From Acidobacteriaceae bacterium (lineage in GTDB: Bacteria; Acidobacteriota; Terriglobia; Terriglobales; Acidobacteriaceae), in assembly GCA_030041515.1 (NCBI GenBank), contig JASHNS010000113.1:1-64000 (forward strand): a stretch of DNA of 64,000 nucleotides, read 5' to 3'. Shown one piece after another: positions 36,187-45,287 of the stretch (position 1 is the stretch's first letter; each line of letters opens with the position of its first letter). The position numbers and the translations under genes were made by a program. The notes under the pieces were generated by a model. That model worked only from the letters and a program-made list of their open reading frames with translations. It searched no databases and was not told the origin of the DNA.

Positions 36187-39100
36187 ATGTTCAGCAAGTC
36201 ATCCATGTCGCTGCGCCGCTTTCCGGTTATTGCGCTGACACTCCTGCTGTCCGGGAGTCTTTGCCCTGGTGGCGCTGAAGCCCAGACCACGCCGGTAGTG
36301 ACCGCGAGCGTCGCGCAGGGACTGAACCACCCGACCGGATGGGGTGCGATCGAACAGACCGCCGTGGATAGTTACGGTGACTGGCTGATTGTCGACGATT
36401 CGAAAGGCGCCTTGTACGAATTTCCTGCCGGCGGCGGAGCGGAGGTCACTCTGCTGGCGGCAGGCATCCTGGGCGGCGGCAATAACCCGGGCATTGCCAT
36501 CGATGCCAGCAACAACCTGTATCTGGAAGGGAACTGGAGCAATTGCCTGCTGGCGTTTCCTTACGATACGACGACCCATACCTGGGATGGCCTGTCCACC
36601 CTCTCCACGGCATCTCCGTCGTCAGGCTGTGCGGCGCCGTATGCATGGAATTCGAGCTACGATGTGTTGCCCGCCTGGAATTGGGGTTTCCAGCCCTGGG
36701 GCATCGCGCCGGGACCCAATAACACTCTCGTGATCGCCAACCAGACCGATAACAATTTTCTGTTCACACTGGCGGTGAACGGCAGCGGCGCGTCGGCTGC
36801 TCCGGGCACCACGACCGAAATCATCGATTCGATGACGGTGCGGGCGAGCTCCGTCGCAGAAGACAAGTTCGGCAACATCTACTTTGTCGAAGAGCCGCCG
36901 CCGGCCTCATCCGGCGGACTGCCTGGCGTGTATATGGTGCCGGCCGGTGAGACTGGGCTTGCGACGGACACCGATCCGTCGATCGTGCGGGTCGACCCGA
37001 AGCTGCCCGCCGTAACCGGAGTTCTCACGAATGCCAACGGAAACCTGTACATCAGCGATGCCCAGGACGGCGTCTTCATGATTCCGAACCCGTCGGGCAC
37101 CCCCGAGACCAATTCCGCTGTTTTGCTTACTTCGATTCCCGCCCAGGGCCAGGTGGCCATTGACTGGTCGCGTAACATCCTGTACGTCCCCACTACGCAG
37201 GCGCAGTCGAATGGCCAGGCGGACGTTGCAGAGGTCCTGTTTGACGAGGCGGAGTTCGGAACAGCGACGATCGGCGCGACGACGCCGGCGCAGCAGAGTG
37301 TGTCATTCTCATTCAGCGGAGCTGTTACACCGGGATCGTTCCAGATCGTGGAAGCAGGCGCAGCGAACCCGGACTTTGCCTTGGCCTCCGGCGGAACCTG
37401 CACGACGGGCAAGGCCGCTGCCGCCCGGAGCAGCTGCACCGAGAATGTCAGCTTCACTCCCCATTCCGCAGGCAGCATTTCCGCCAAACTGTTCATGCTG
37501 GATGGTTCTGGCAACGTGTTGGCCTCGATACCGCTCCATGGCACCGGGATCAGCGCGGCTGTGCAGGCCCAGAACGGAGCGCAGTCCGTGATTGGCACGG
37601 GACTGAAGACCCCGAGCCAGGTGACGGTGGATGCGGCCGGCAATGTGTATGTAGCCGATTCCGGACTGGGCGCCGTGGAGGAATATCCGGCGGGCTCCGG
37701 CGCAACCGCGGCCACCATGACGGTGGGCACTGGGCTAACGGCGCCCACCGGCGTAGCCGTGGACGGGACGGGCGACGTCTTCATCGCGGACAGTGGCAAC
37801 GTATATGAGGTTCCTGAGGGCACAAAGGGACTGAACGCAGCGGGCCAGACGACTTTGACCACGGGGTTGGGCTCGAATCTGCAGCTGGCGGTCGATGGCC
37901 GCGACAACCTCTACATTCTGGACCCCGGCAACAAGCGCGTGGTTGAGCTCTCGAACATCGGAGGGGCGCTCGATTCCATCGCCGAAAGCACCATTACCGG
38001 GTTCACCACCCCTTCCGCGATTGCCGTAGACTCCAGCGGCAACCTTTATATCGCCGACGGATCGAACCTTGACGAAGTTCCTGCGGGGGGCGGGGCAACA
38101 ACCACGCTGCTGAGCAGCCTGAGCGGCGCCACAGGCCTGGCCGTCGATGCTTCCGGCTCGGTATACGTCTCAATGACCGGAGGAACGCTGCGCATTCCGG
38201 TCGTGAGCGGCACCCTCAATGCCTCCGATGAAACCACCGTCGCCACGAACGTGAGCGCACCGGCCTCGGTGGCGCTGGACGCCCAGGGCGATGTTTACGT
38301 TCTGGACGCCACTGCGCTGAATGTGAACATGACCAGCGCAAGCACCGCGTACGATTTCCCGACGCAGACAACGCCTACCGGAACTTCCTCGCAAACGTTC
38401 ACTCTGTTCAATAGCGGAAACACGGCGCTCAATGTCACCGGGTACACCAGCACGCCTGACTTCAGTGCGACTGGGGATACCTGCACCGGAACCGCCGTCG
38501 CGGTCGACGCCAGCTGCACGGTGACCGTAACCTTCAACCCCGGTCCCGGCGACGACGGAACCCTTACCGGCCTGGTTGCGGTGCAGGGCAACGTCGGCAG
38601 TACTCCGGAAGGGGTATTGGGTACAGGCGTGGGCTACACATTGGCCGGTACAACAACCACCATGACGTCAGGTGGAGCGCCGACCACCGATAGTGCTCCG
38701 ATTGTCGCAACTGTGGCCGCAACTTCAGCCGGCGGCCCGGCGCTGACGGGGAACGCGAGCCTGATTGTGAGCGGGAATGGCATTACGCCGATTACGATTA
38801 CCCAGCCCGTTGCGACAGGCGCAATGCAATTCGACCCCGAGAACCTGCCGGCGGGGAGTTACACGTTCACCGTGGCGTATAGCGGAGACCGGACATACGT
38901 GAAGTCCAGTGCGACGGCGCCCGTCATTATCGCGCCCGGCGCGGTTACCATGACTCAGCCGTCCCTGTCCTCCGTCGCGGCGAACGCCCCGCCCTTCCAG
39001 ATGCCTCAGGCATATCAGGCGACACTGGGCAGCGGAACAGGCTACCTGGTGCTTTCCAATCAAACCGGATCCGCAGCGGTGTACGACGGAACAGAAGATA

Positions 39101-40227
39101 CCTGGTTCTATAACTACTCCACCACAGTCACAGCGGCCAATGGCTCTCCCCTGGTGTGCACGCCGGTTTACACGACTTCAGGCGGGACACAATCCCTCGT
39201 GCGTGAAAACTGCGGGAGCGTCACGTATAAACTTTCCACCGGGTTAATCGACTGTCCTTCCAATGCACTCACGGCAGATCAGGTCGATGTCTCCGGGACT
39301 ACCGGCACTGCGACGCTGGCAACCGACTGCCTTGAAGTCAACAACAGCAACACCACCATTCCGGATCTCATGAGCTTCTACACCATCACCCCGGTGTACA
39401 GCGGGGCCGATGTGGAAGGCGATCCGTCGAACCCCAACTACGCCTCATTTACAGGAACGCCCATTAGTTTCTGGGCGCTGCGCAATCCCATGGTGCGGAT
39501 CAGTTCCAGTCCCGCGTCTCTCTCCGTCGCCCAGGGTTCGACCGTGCAGGCTACCCTGACGCTGACTTCGGTGCTGGGCTACGGATATACGGGGCGCAAT
39601 GGCCAGCTGAACAACTATGCGCTGCCGTTGGATTTGCAGTGCGACGGGCTACCCGCGTACGCCTCGTGCAGCTTCACGTATCTGGCGCCCGCCGCTTCCG
39701 ATCCCAACGCGGCTGGAGTGGCCTGCCCGGCTGGATCGACAACTCAATATTGCGCCGTCAACGTAGGTCCAACGCCGGGAACCATCCTGCAAAACGGGTC
39801 GGCCTGCGAAGACAGCGATGGCTGTATCGGGCCAGGAACCGTTTTGATGACCATTCATACGAATGTCCCCGTGGGCACGCAGAGCAGTTTGCGCGCCGAC
39901 CCGGAAAATCTGGCCTTTGCAGCGATGCTGGGGCTGGGCCTTCTGGGTCTCGGTTTCCGCAGGAAGGCGCAGCGATGGGGAGGCCTGCTGCTGCTGGCCT
40001 GCGTGGCGCTGTGCGGTGGCGGCATGTTTGGGATCACGGCATGCGGCACCACAAATCTGAGCCCAAGTTCCGCGTCCACCACCCCGGCGGGGACCTATAA
40101 CGTAACCGTGACAGCAAAAGAGACCGGGACGATTCCTGTCACAGTCAACGGCGTTACACAGACGGTTTATGGCAATGCAAACCAGATGTCGTTGCCGTAT
40201 ACGATCAGCGTGGCCATCCAGAAGTAG
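36187..40227 (+). CDS. Giant secreted NHL-repeat / Ig-like protein (paralogue B, 1346 residues)
   Basis: The start ATG follows AGGGAGA, and a signal peptide is evident (FPVIALTLLLSGSLCPGG, cleavage near AEAQ). The N-terminal half again has propeller-like strands (GIAIDASNNLYLEGN, VLTNANGNLYISDAQDG). An ASH-like segment and an NHL propeller follow (SQVTVDAAGNVYVADSG, PTGVAVDGTGDVFIADSG, PSAIAVDSSGNLYIADGS), then Ig-like repeats (TFTVAYSGDRTYVKSSA). It closes with a Cys-containing domain and the module GLGLLGLGFRRKAQRW, helix, ITACGTT, TPAGTYNVTVTA. It is a divergent tandem paralogue of the gene upstream, with exactly the same number of codons. Function unknown; probably displayed at the envelope. 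Confidence 0.85.
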   Translation: MFSKSSMSLRRFPVIALTLLLSGSLCPGGAEAQTTPVVTASVAQGLNHPTGWGAIEQTAVDSYGDWLIVDDSKGALYEFPAGGGAEVTLLAAGILGGGNNPGIAIDASNNLYLEGNWSNCLLAFPYDTTTHTWDGLSTLSTASPSSGCAAPYAWNSSYDVLPAWNWGFQPWGIAPGPNNTLVIANQTDNNFLFTLAVNGSGASAAPGTTTEIIDSMTVRASSVAEDKFGNIYFVEEPPPASSGGLPGVYMVPAGETGLATDTDPSIVRVDPKLPAVTGVLTNANGNLYISDAQDGVFMIPNPSGTPETNSAVLLTSIPAQGQVAIDWSRNILYVPTTQAQSNGQADVAEVLFDEAEFGTATIGATTPAQQSVSFSFSGAVTPGSFQIVEAGAANPDFALASGGTCTTGKAAAARSSCTENVSFTPHSAGSISAKLFMLDGSGNVLASIPLHGTGISAAVQAQNGAQSVIGTGLKTPSQVTVDAAGNVYVADSGLGAVEEYPAGSGATAATMTVGTGLTAPTGVAVDGTGDVFIADSGNVYEVPEGTKGLNAAGQTTLTTGLGSNLQLAVDGRDNLYILDPGNKRVVELSNIGGALDSIAESTITGFTTPSAIAVDSSGNLYIADGSNLDEVPAGGGATTTLLSSLSGATGLAVDASGSVYVSMTGGTLRIPVVSGTLNASDETTVATNVSAPASVALDAQGDVYVLDATALNVNMTSASTAYDFPTQTTPTGTSSQTFTLFNSGNTALNVTGYTSTPDFSATGDTCTGTAVAVDASCTVTVTFNPGPGDDGTLTGLVAVQGNVGSTPEGVLGTGVGYTLAGTTTTMTSGGAPTTDSAPIVATVAATSAGGPALTGNASLIVSGNGITPITITQPVATGAMQFDPENLPAGSYTFTVAYSGDRTYVKSSATAPVIIAPGAVTMTQPSLSSVAANAPPFQMPQAYQATLGSGTGYLVLSNQTGSAAVYDGTEDTWFYNYSTTVTAANGSPLVCTPVYTTSGGTQSLVRENCGSVTYKLSTGLIDCPSNALTADQVDVSGTTGTATLATDCLEVNNSNTTIPDLMSFYTITPVYSGADVEGDPSNPNYASFTGTPISFWALRNPMVRISSSPASLSVAQGSTVQATLTLTSVLGYGYTGRNGQLNNYALPLDLQCDGLPAYASCSFTYLAPAASDPNAAGVACPAGSTTQYCAVNVGPTPGTILQNGSACEDSDGCIGPGTVLMTIHTNVPVGTQSSLRADPENLAFAAMLGLGLLGLGFRRKAQRWGGLLLLACVALCGGGMFGITACGTTNLSPSSASTTPAGTYNVTVTAKETGTIPVTVNGVTQTVYGNANQMSLPYTISVAIQK

Positions 40228-40441
40228 CGGATCATCCGGGAGTTCCGCCGCAGAAATCAGGCGTGGCGGCGGACCCCTGGATTTGCGAATTGTCCCGATT
40301 CCCTGAACGGATGCTGTTCGCAGTGCCCGTCGCTCCACACGTTTTCCACTGTTTTCTCGGGTGTCTGTGCTGCCAATGCCCGAACAACAGCGCGCTGCCT
40401 CCGCTGGGTTCGTTTGCCGAAGCCGATATACTGAAAGGTGT

Positions 40442-41764
40442 ATGGCTTCCCGGAAGACCTTCTACATCGAAACGTTCGGCTGCCAGATGAACGTCCATGA
40501 CTCGGAGAAGGTCATTGGCACACTGGAACACCACGGCTACGCCCGGGTAGAAACCGAGGAAGCCGCCGATCTGATCCTCTACAACACGTGTTCGATCCGC
40601 GATAAGGCGGAACAGAAGGTTTTTCATCGCCTGAACGACTACAAGTCGCTGTACCGGCAGGGCAAGCGCTTCGGGGTGCTGGGCTGCGTGGCGCAGCAGG
40701 AGGGCGAGCGCATCTTCGAGCGCGCCCCATTTGTCTCGCTGGTTTCCGGCTCCGCGTCCTACCGCAAACTGCCCGAAATGCTGGTGCAGATCGAGCAGGG
40801 TGCGACGCGGGTGACCGGCCTGGACGACAGGCAGACCGAGGAAACCTTCGAAACGGAATTTACCGCGCGCTCCAATCCCCATCGGGGTTACATCACCATC
40901 ATTGAAGGATGCGACAAGTTCTGCGCATACTGTGTGGTGCCCTACACCCGGGGGAAAGAGCGCAGCCGGCGTTCGCAGTCCGTGCTGGACGAAGCGCAAA
41001 GGATGGCAGACAGCGGTTTCACCGAAATTCAGCTGCTTGGGCAAAACGTGAACTCGTACCGGGATCCGGACGGCCGCCGCACTTTCGCGGAGTTGCTGGC
41101 TGCGGTGGGCGTGGTGCCTGGCATTCGGCGCGTGCGTTTCACGACATCGCATCCGCGCGACTTCACCCGCGATATCGTGCAGGCGATCGACGCCGTTCCC
41201 GCCCTCTGCGACCACGTGCATCTGCCTGTGCAGAGCGGATCGTCGAAAGTTTTGCGCCTGATGCAGCGCGAATATACGCGCGAACAGTATCTGGAGCGCA
41301 TCGGATGGATCAGGGAGGCGAAGCGGACGATCAGCCTGACCACCGATATCATCGCCGGCTTCCCGGGGGAGACCGCGCAGGACTTCGAGGAGACGATGGA
41401 CCTGCTGGATCAGGTGCAGTACGACGGCGTATTCGCATTCAAATACTCGCCGCGGCCCAACACGCCCGCACTCTCGATGGCCGATTCGATTCCAGAGGAA
41501 GAGAAGTCGAAGCGCTTGCAGGTCCTGCTCGATCGTCAGCGGGAAATCCAGCGCGTCAATTACGAGAAGCATCTGGGGGAAGTACTGGAAGCGATGGTGG
41601 AAGGAGTGAATCCGGCCAGAGCGCAGATTGTGGGCCGCACTTCACAAAACAAGACTCTCAATTTCACCACCGGCCAGCCCATCGCTCCGGCTCCGGGCTC
41701 GTATCTGCCGGTGCGCGTGACCAAAACCTTTCCGAACAGCCTGGTCGGCGAGGCCCTTGCGTAG
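40442..41764 (+). CDS. miaB: tRNA-2-methylthio-N6-dimethylallyladenosine synthase
   Basis: The 440-residue enzyme adds a methylthio group to i6A37 of tRNAs using two 4Fe-4S clusters. The N-terminal MTTase domain holds Cys14 (FGCQMNVHDSE), Cys50 (NTCSIRDKAEQK) and Cys82 (GCVAQ). The radical-SAM cluster is C157-x3-C161-x2-C164 (EGCDKFCAYC), followed by PYTRGKERSR. TTDIIAGFPGET and the C-terminal TRAM domain (NKTLNFTTG, VRVTKTFPNSLVGE) complete the family. The short NVHDSEK and DKAEQK motifs identify MiaB rather than RimO or MtaB. TATACT lies nine bases before the ATG. A longer frame from 40361 lacks family sequence. Confidence 0.95.
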   Translation: MASRKTFYIETFGCQMNVHDSEKVIGTLEHHGYARVETEEAADLILYNTCSIRDKAEQKVFHRLNDYKSLYRQGKRFGVLGCVAQQEGERIFERAPFVSLVSGSASYRKLPEMLVQIEQGATRVTGLDDRQTEETFETEFTARSNPHRGYITIIEGCDKFCAYCVVPYTRGKERSRRSQSVLDEAQRMADSGFTEIQLLGQNVNSYRDPDGRRTFAELLAAVGVVPGIRRVRFTTSHPRDFTRDIVQAIDAVPALCDHVHLPVQSGSSKVLRLMQREYTREQYLERIGWIREAKRTISLTTDIIAGFPGETAQDFEETMDLLDQVQYDGVFAFKYSPRPNTPALSMADSIPEEEKSKRLQVLLDRQREIQRVNYEKHLGEVLEAMVEGVNPARAQIVGRTSQNKTLNFTTGQPIAPAPGSYLPVRVTKTFPNSLVGEALA

Positions 41765-41774
41765 CGAGGACGTC

Positions 41775-42263
41775 ATGGAAGTGGAAATGAAAATTCGTGG
41801 TCTGATGGTGGATCCTTCCACCAACATGCCGGTGGTGATCCTCAAAGATCCAAAGAGTGAGGCCGTGCTGCCCATCTGGGTCGGATTGTACGAGGCCCAG
41901 GCAATTGCCCTTGAAGTCGAGAAGTCCACGACCGCGCGGCCGCTGACCCACGACCTCCTGAAGAACATGGTGACCGGGCTCAACGCGCAGGTGCAGCGCG
42001 TGGTGGTTTCCGAACTGCGCGGCGATACCTTCTACGCTGTCATCTGGATGGAACAGAACGGCGAAATTGTAGGCATCGACGCGCGCCCGTCGGATGCGCT
42101 GGCCCTCGCCCTGCGTTCCGATTGCCCGATTTTTGTTGCCGAGGAAGTTCTTCAGACCGCCAAAGTGCTGCCCAACACCCCTGAGTCCCAGCCCAGCGAA
42201 CAGGAGATGCGGCGCTGGCTGGAAAACCTCGGGGACGAGGACCTGGGCCGGTATAAGATGTAG
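41775..42263 (+). CDS. Bifunctional nuclease (DUF151/BFN) family protein
   Basis: The 162-residue cytosolic protein matches the BFN/DUF151 family: MKIRGLMVDPSTNMPVVILKD at the start, LPIWVGLYEAQAIALE, RPLTHDLLKNMV and IDARPSDALALALR. Plant and thermophile members have been described as single-strand DNA/RNA nucleases; in most bacteria the role is unknown. It lies ten bases after miaB, a frequent pairing in several phyla, and GAGGAC precedes the ATG at 41775. A UVR-like element is not present. The last 20 residues are acidic and rich in Glu, Asp and Arg. Confidence 0.88.
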   Translation: MEVEMKIRGLMVDPSTNMPVVILKDPKSEAVLPIWVGLYEAQAIALEVEKSTTARPLTHDLLKNMVTGLNAQVQRVVVSELRGDTFYAVIWMEQNGEIVGIDARPSDALALALRSDCPIFVAEEVLQTAKVLPNTPESQPSEQEMRRWLENLGDEDLGRYKM

Positions 42264-42453
42264 TCACTGTTCCTCCCCAAATGAAGCGTTTTCGACACCC
42301 ACTGTCGATCCCTGACTCCATGAAGAAGACCTCCTCCGGCCACCTGCGCCGGAACGGGGGATTCCTGCGCCCCCTGATGCCGGGGGACGAGCGCCCAACC
42401 GCCGATCCGGCCCGTTTACCAGCATCGCCTGGCGTGGCCAGAGTGTTCTTCGT

Positions 42454-43977
42454 ATGAGCCTCCGCAGGATACTCAAACTCCTGGGCGCCTTCCTCATGTC
42501 GCAGGGCGTTTCTGTCGTCACCCAGCTGCTGGTGCCCCCCATCTTCCTCCACCGTTATCCCCATGGGGTGGAGATGTACGGTGAGTGGATCGCCCTCACC
42601 GCCGCCGTGAGTTACCTGGCTACGCTCCACAGCGGCATTCAGACCTATGGCAATAACCAGATGACGTTGCACTATAACCGGGGGGAGATCCGGGAATTCA
42701 GAATTGTCCAGTCCAGCACCATGCGCCTGATGCTGGTTAATTTTCTGGTAGCCGGCGGCCTGGGCCTCGTCATTCTTCGCGTCCCTGTCGCTCACTGGAT
42801 GGGGCTTCGCTACATTGGGGCGAGAGCGGCGGCTCTCACGCTGTTCCTGTTCGTGCTCCGGCTGGTGGCCGGCTGGTTTTTCAATTTTGTGTCCAACAGC
42901 TACCAGGTGATCGGCGAATTGCACAGGGGGCTGGTTTGGCAGAACCTGCAGCGCCTCGCGGCCATGCTGCTCCTCGCCGGCTTTCTTTGGGAGCGTGCCT
43001 CGTTTCCCGTCCTGGCCCTCACGCAGCTTGCGTCCATGGTCGCCTTCGCCGCGATTGTGATGGTCGAGCTGCGCTTCCGCGCCCGGGTGCTGCTGCCTTC
43101 CTTCCGCTATGGCGGATTGCGGGATATGCTCGCCGTCCTGAAACCCGGCGCCTACTACATGCTTTTTGGCCTGGGCGGTTTTCTCTGCTGGCAGGGCCCT
43201 GTTCTGGTCATCGAGAAAATTCTGGGACCGGCAGCGGTCGCGATTTTCGCTCTGACCCGGGTGGTTTTCAATGTCTCGCGGCAACTGCTGAGCATCCTCA
43301 GTTCTTCTCTCAGTCAGGAGACCATCAACCTGATTGCTCGCAGAAGCTGGGGGCAGCTGCGCCGCATCTATGACCTGTCAGAACGCGTTGTGCTCCTGCT
43401 GGACTCCGGCCTCGCCGTGGGCACGCTGCTGGCCTGCCCCTTCCTTTTGAGCGTGTGGCTGCACAAAAGGGGATTGTATGACCCCGGCGTATGCATGCTC
43501 ATGGCCGCCATTTCCGCGGTCATGGGAATCAGGGAGCACAAATACACGTTCCAGCGGCAAAGCAACCGGCATCAGGGAGTCGCGAAAGTCTGTTTTGTGG
43601 CGTACATGGGTACCATTCTGGCCGGAGCTCTGACGATGAGGTTTTGGGGAGTCGATGGCTATCTGGGATCGTGGCTCATCGCGGAATTGGCGATTACAAC
43701 GTATGTGATTCGCCAAAACCTGAAGCTGTTTCCATCGGAGTTCCTGCCTTCGCTCGCGCCTCTTCCCCGGGCTGCAGGGTTGCTGCTCTTCGCCTTCGGT
43801 GCAGCTGCGTGGCCGGCATGGCACGACGGCGCCTGGCCGCTGTACCAGGTTGCCCTGGTCGCCTTAGCTGGAACGCTTCTGCTGTTGGCCATCAGCTACT
43901 TTGTCTTCGGAGTGCGCGAGGTTCAGGCTGTCTTCGAGAACCGGTTGCGCCGGCGATTTGCGCTGCGGCAATCCTGA
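42454..43977 (+). CDS. Polysaccharide flippase (Wzx/MOP superfamily)
   Basis: The 507-residue membrane protein has about twelve hydrophobic segments and the N-terminal pattern of MOP-superfamily oligosaccharide flippases (LLVPPIFLHRYPHGVEMYGEW). It has short, charged cytosolic loops and no soluble domain. It likely moves lipid-linked glycan units across the inner membrane. It opens a cluster of sulfotransferase, methyltransferase, glycosyltransferase and epimerase genes extending to 50.5 kb, supporting a role in surface or exopolysaccharide assembly. No polymerase (Wzy), chain-length regulator or priming transferase is visible. No ribosome-binding site is evident before the ATG. Confidence 0.78.
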   Translation: MSLRRILKLLGAFLMSQGVSVVTQLLVPPIFLHRYPHGVEMYGEWIALTAAVSYLATLHSGIQTYGNNQMTLHYNRGEIREFRIVQSSTMRLMLVNFLVAGGLGLVILRVPVAHWMGLRYIGARAAALTLFLFVLRLVAGWFFNFVSNSYQVIGELHRGLVWQNLQRLAAMLLLAGFLWERASFPVLALTQLASMVAFAAIVMVELRFRARVLLPSFRYGGLRDMLAVLKPGAYYMLFGLGGFLCWQGPVLVIEKILGPAAVAIFALTRVVFNVSRQLLSILSSSLSQETINLIARRSWGQLRRIYDLSERVVLLLDSGLAVGTLLACPFLLSVWLHKRGLYDPGVCMLMAAISAVMGIREHKYTFQRQSNRHQGVAKVCFVAYMGTILAGALTMRFWGVDGYLGSWLIAELAITTYVIRQNLKLFPSEFLPSLAPLPRAAGLLLFAFGAAAWPAWHDGAWPLYQVALVALAGTLLLLAISYFVFGVREVQAVFENRLRRRFALRQS

Positions 43978-43986
43978 AAACTCAGG

Positions 43987-44937
43987 TTATCGCCACGTCT
44001 TCCTTAATTCAGGCAGCTTCCGCCCCAGCAGCTCTTCCAGACGGGTCAGATCCGGATCGTACAGTTCCTGCAGGCGCCGGCGCGACTCGTCATCCAAAGG
44101 AGGCTTCTGCATGTTGAACAGAAACGGCCGCAGGGCGAGTTTGAGTGAAGCGGGCAGATGCTTGGTCAGCTTCAGGCTCTGCGCCCAGCTGACGGCGTTG
44201 GATTTGGGCGCAAAATAGACGTTGTGCGCTTCGGAGAAATCTCGTCCCACGAAAAACTCCGGATCTACGCCAATATGACGCGCAATTTCTCCCAGAAGCT
44301 GGTTCGGATCTCTGGCCAGATTCTCGAAGAGGAGTATCAGTACTGAGTCGCTGCCAAACGTCTCAAGGTAGCGGCGAACCTGCCCATAGTAGGACCCGTG
44401 CTCAATGAACTCCTGCGAGGGTTCACCCCTCCTGTCCGGTCTCGCCTCATACTCGAGCAGAGCTTTCCGAAAGGACTCCGTGTCAGCGTTCCGGTGCTCA
44501 TACAGGAAATGAGAATAGGCGCGCTCTACCGGATCACGCAGCATGATCACAATCTTCGCACCGGGACAGACCTTCCGGATACGCTCTGCCGCGCCCTCTT
44601 TCGGTAGGTAGAAGGGGGTAATGTCTCCGATCGCCGTGTAGCCGGCGGCGCCCGCATAGAGCGCCCGGTACTGTTCGAGACTCAGACTTTCTCTGACCTC
44701 TGGCGTGAAATACCTGGGTTCCTTCACGCTGGGAAGAAAAACCTCGGGATGACGCTTCAGGTGAAAATAGAGCGAGGTCGTTCCGGCTTTGTGAGCTCCG
44801 ACTACAAAAAAATTCGGCCAGCTCACCTCCTGCGAAACATCCCTTGGATTGAATTCGACAAGGGGTTCCAGCGATTTTCCCGGTGGCGCCCCGGATTTCT
44901 CCTGGGGACTTTCAAAGTTTTCGTGGGTGGTTTCCAT
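43987..44937 (-). CDS. PAPS-dependent sulfotransferase (copy 1)
   Basis: The 316-residue protein has the 5'-phosphosulfate-binding loop FFVVGAHKAGTTSLYFHL at about 43-60 and the 3'-phosphate motif IVIMLRDPVERAYSHF. The C-terminal KPPLDDESRRRLQ segment is characteristic of bacterial sulfotransferases acting on glycans, including heparan-sulfate-like enzymes. It would transfer sulfate from PAPS to a sugar hydroxyl or amine in the cytosol. AGGGGCT lies close before the ATG at 44937; an earlier in-frame ATG at 45045 has none. The stop is nine bases from the convergent flippase stop. It is highly similar to the next sulfotransferase gene. Confidence 0.87.
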   Translation of the reverse strand: METTHENFESPQEKSGAPPGKSLEPLVEFNPRDVSQEVSWPNFFVVGAHKAGTTSLYFHLKRHPEVFLPSVKEPRYFTPEVRESLSLEQYRALYAGAAGYTAIGDITPFYLPKEGAAERIRKVCPGAKIVIMLRDPVERAYSHFLYEHRNADTESFRKALLEYEARPDRRGEPSQEFIEHGSYYGQVRRYLETFGSDSVLILLFENLARDPNQLLGEIARHIGVDPEFFVGRDFSEAHNVYFAPKSNAVSWAQSLKLTKHLPASLKLALRPFLFNMQKPPLDDESRRRLQELYDPDLTRLEELLGRKLPELRKTWR

Positions 44938-45287
44938 AGCCCCTGATGACAACCCGGATACCAGGCCCGGCGGACCCTGTGTCGGGAAGCTTGAATGGCT
45001 CCGGAGGTCTTCGATTAGACGCCCTCTTTGAAGGGCGAGTTTCATGGCCTGGATTCTTCACGGCAACAAATCGAACGGAGCCGGAATCATCCCACAACCT
45101 CGCCGGTATCGCTATCAAATTCAGCCCAGTGGGAAGCAGAATCCATCGGGCACACTCAGGACCCCAGAACCCTCCGAACTCCTCCAGCTTGAGTTGCAAT
45201 AGGCGTCTTATAACAGATGAAAAATCAATCGGCAACAACTTTTTGCCGGTACTGGAGGCAGCGGAAAGGCGTCACAGAGGGGAGGCG
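44938..45287 (-). other. 350-bp gap between the two sulfotransferase genes
   Basis: No gene is apparent on either strand. It contains the terminator of the upstream sulfotransferase near 45218-45248, and a TATAAG hexamer on the minus strand at about 45210. The remainder shows nothing recognisable; its sequence does not look like an eroded third sulfotransferase copy. Confidence 0.5.
45218..45248 (-). terminator. Rho-independent terminator of sulfotransferase copy 2
   Basis: On the minus strand CGGCAA and TTGCCG enclose a seven-base loop and are followed by ATTGATTTTT. The stem is short (six pairs) but the T-rich tail is good, and it lies 40 bases after the stop codon. Confidence 0.55.
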
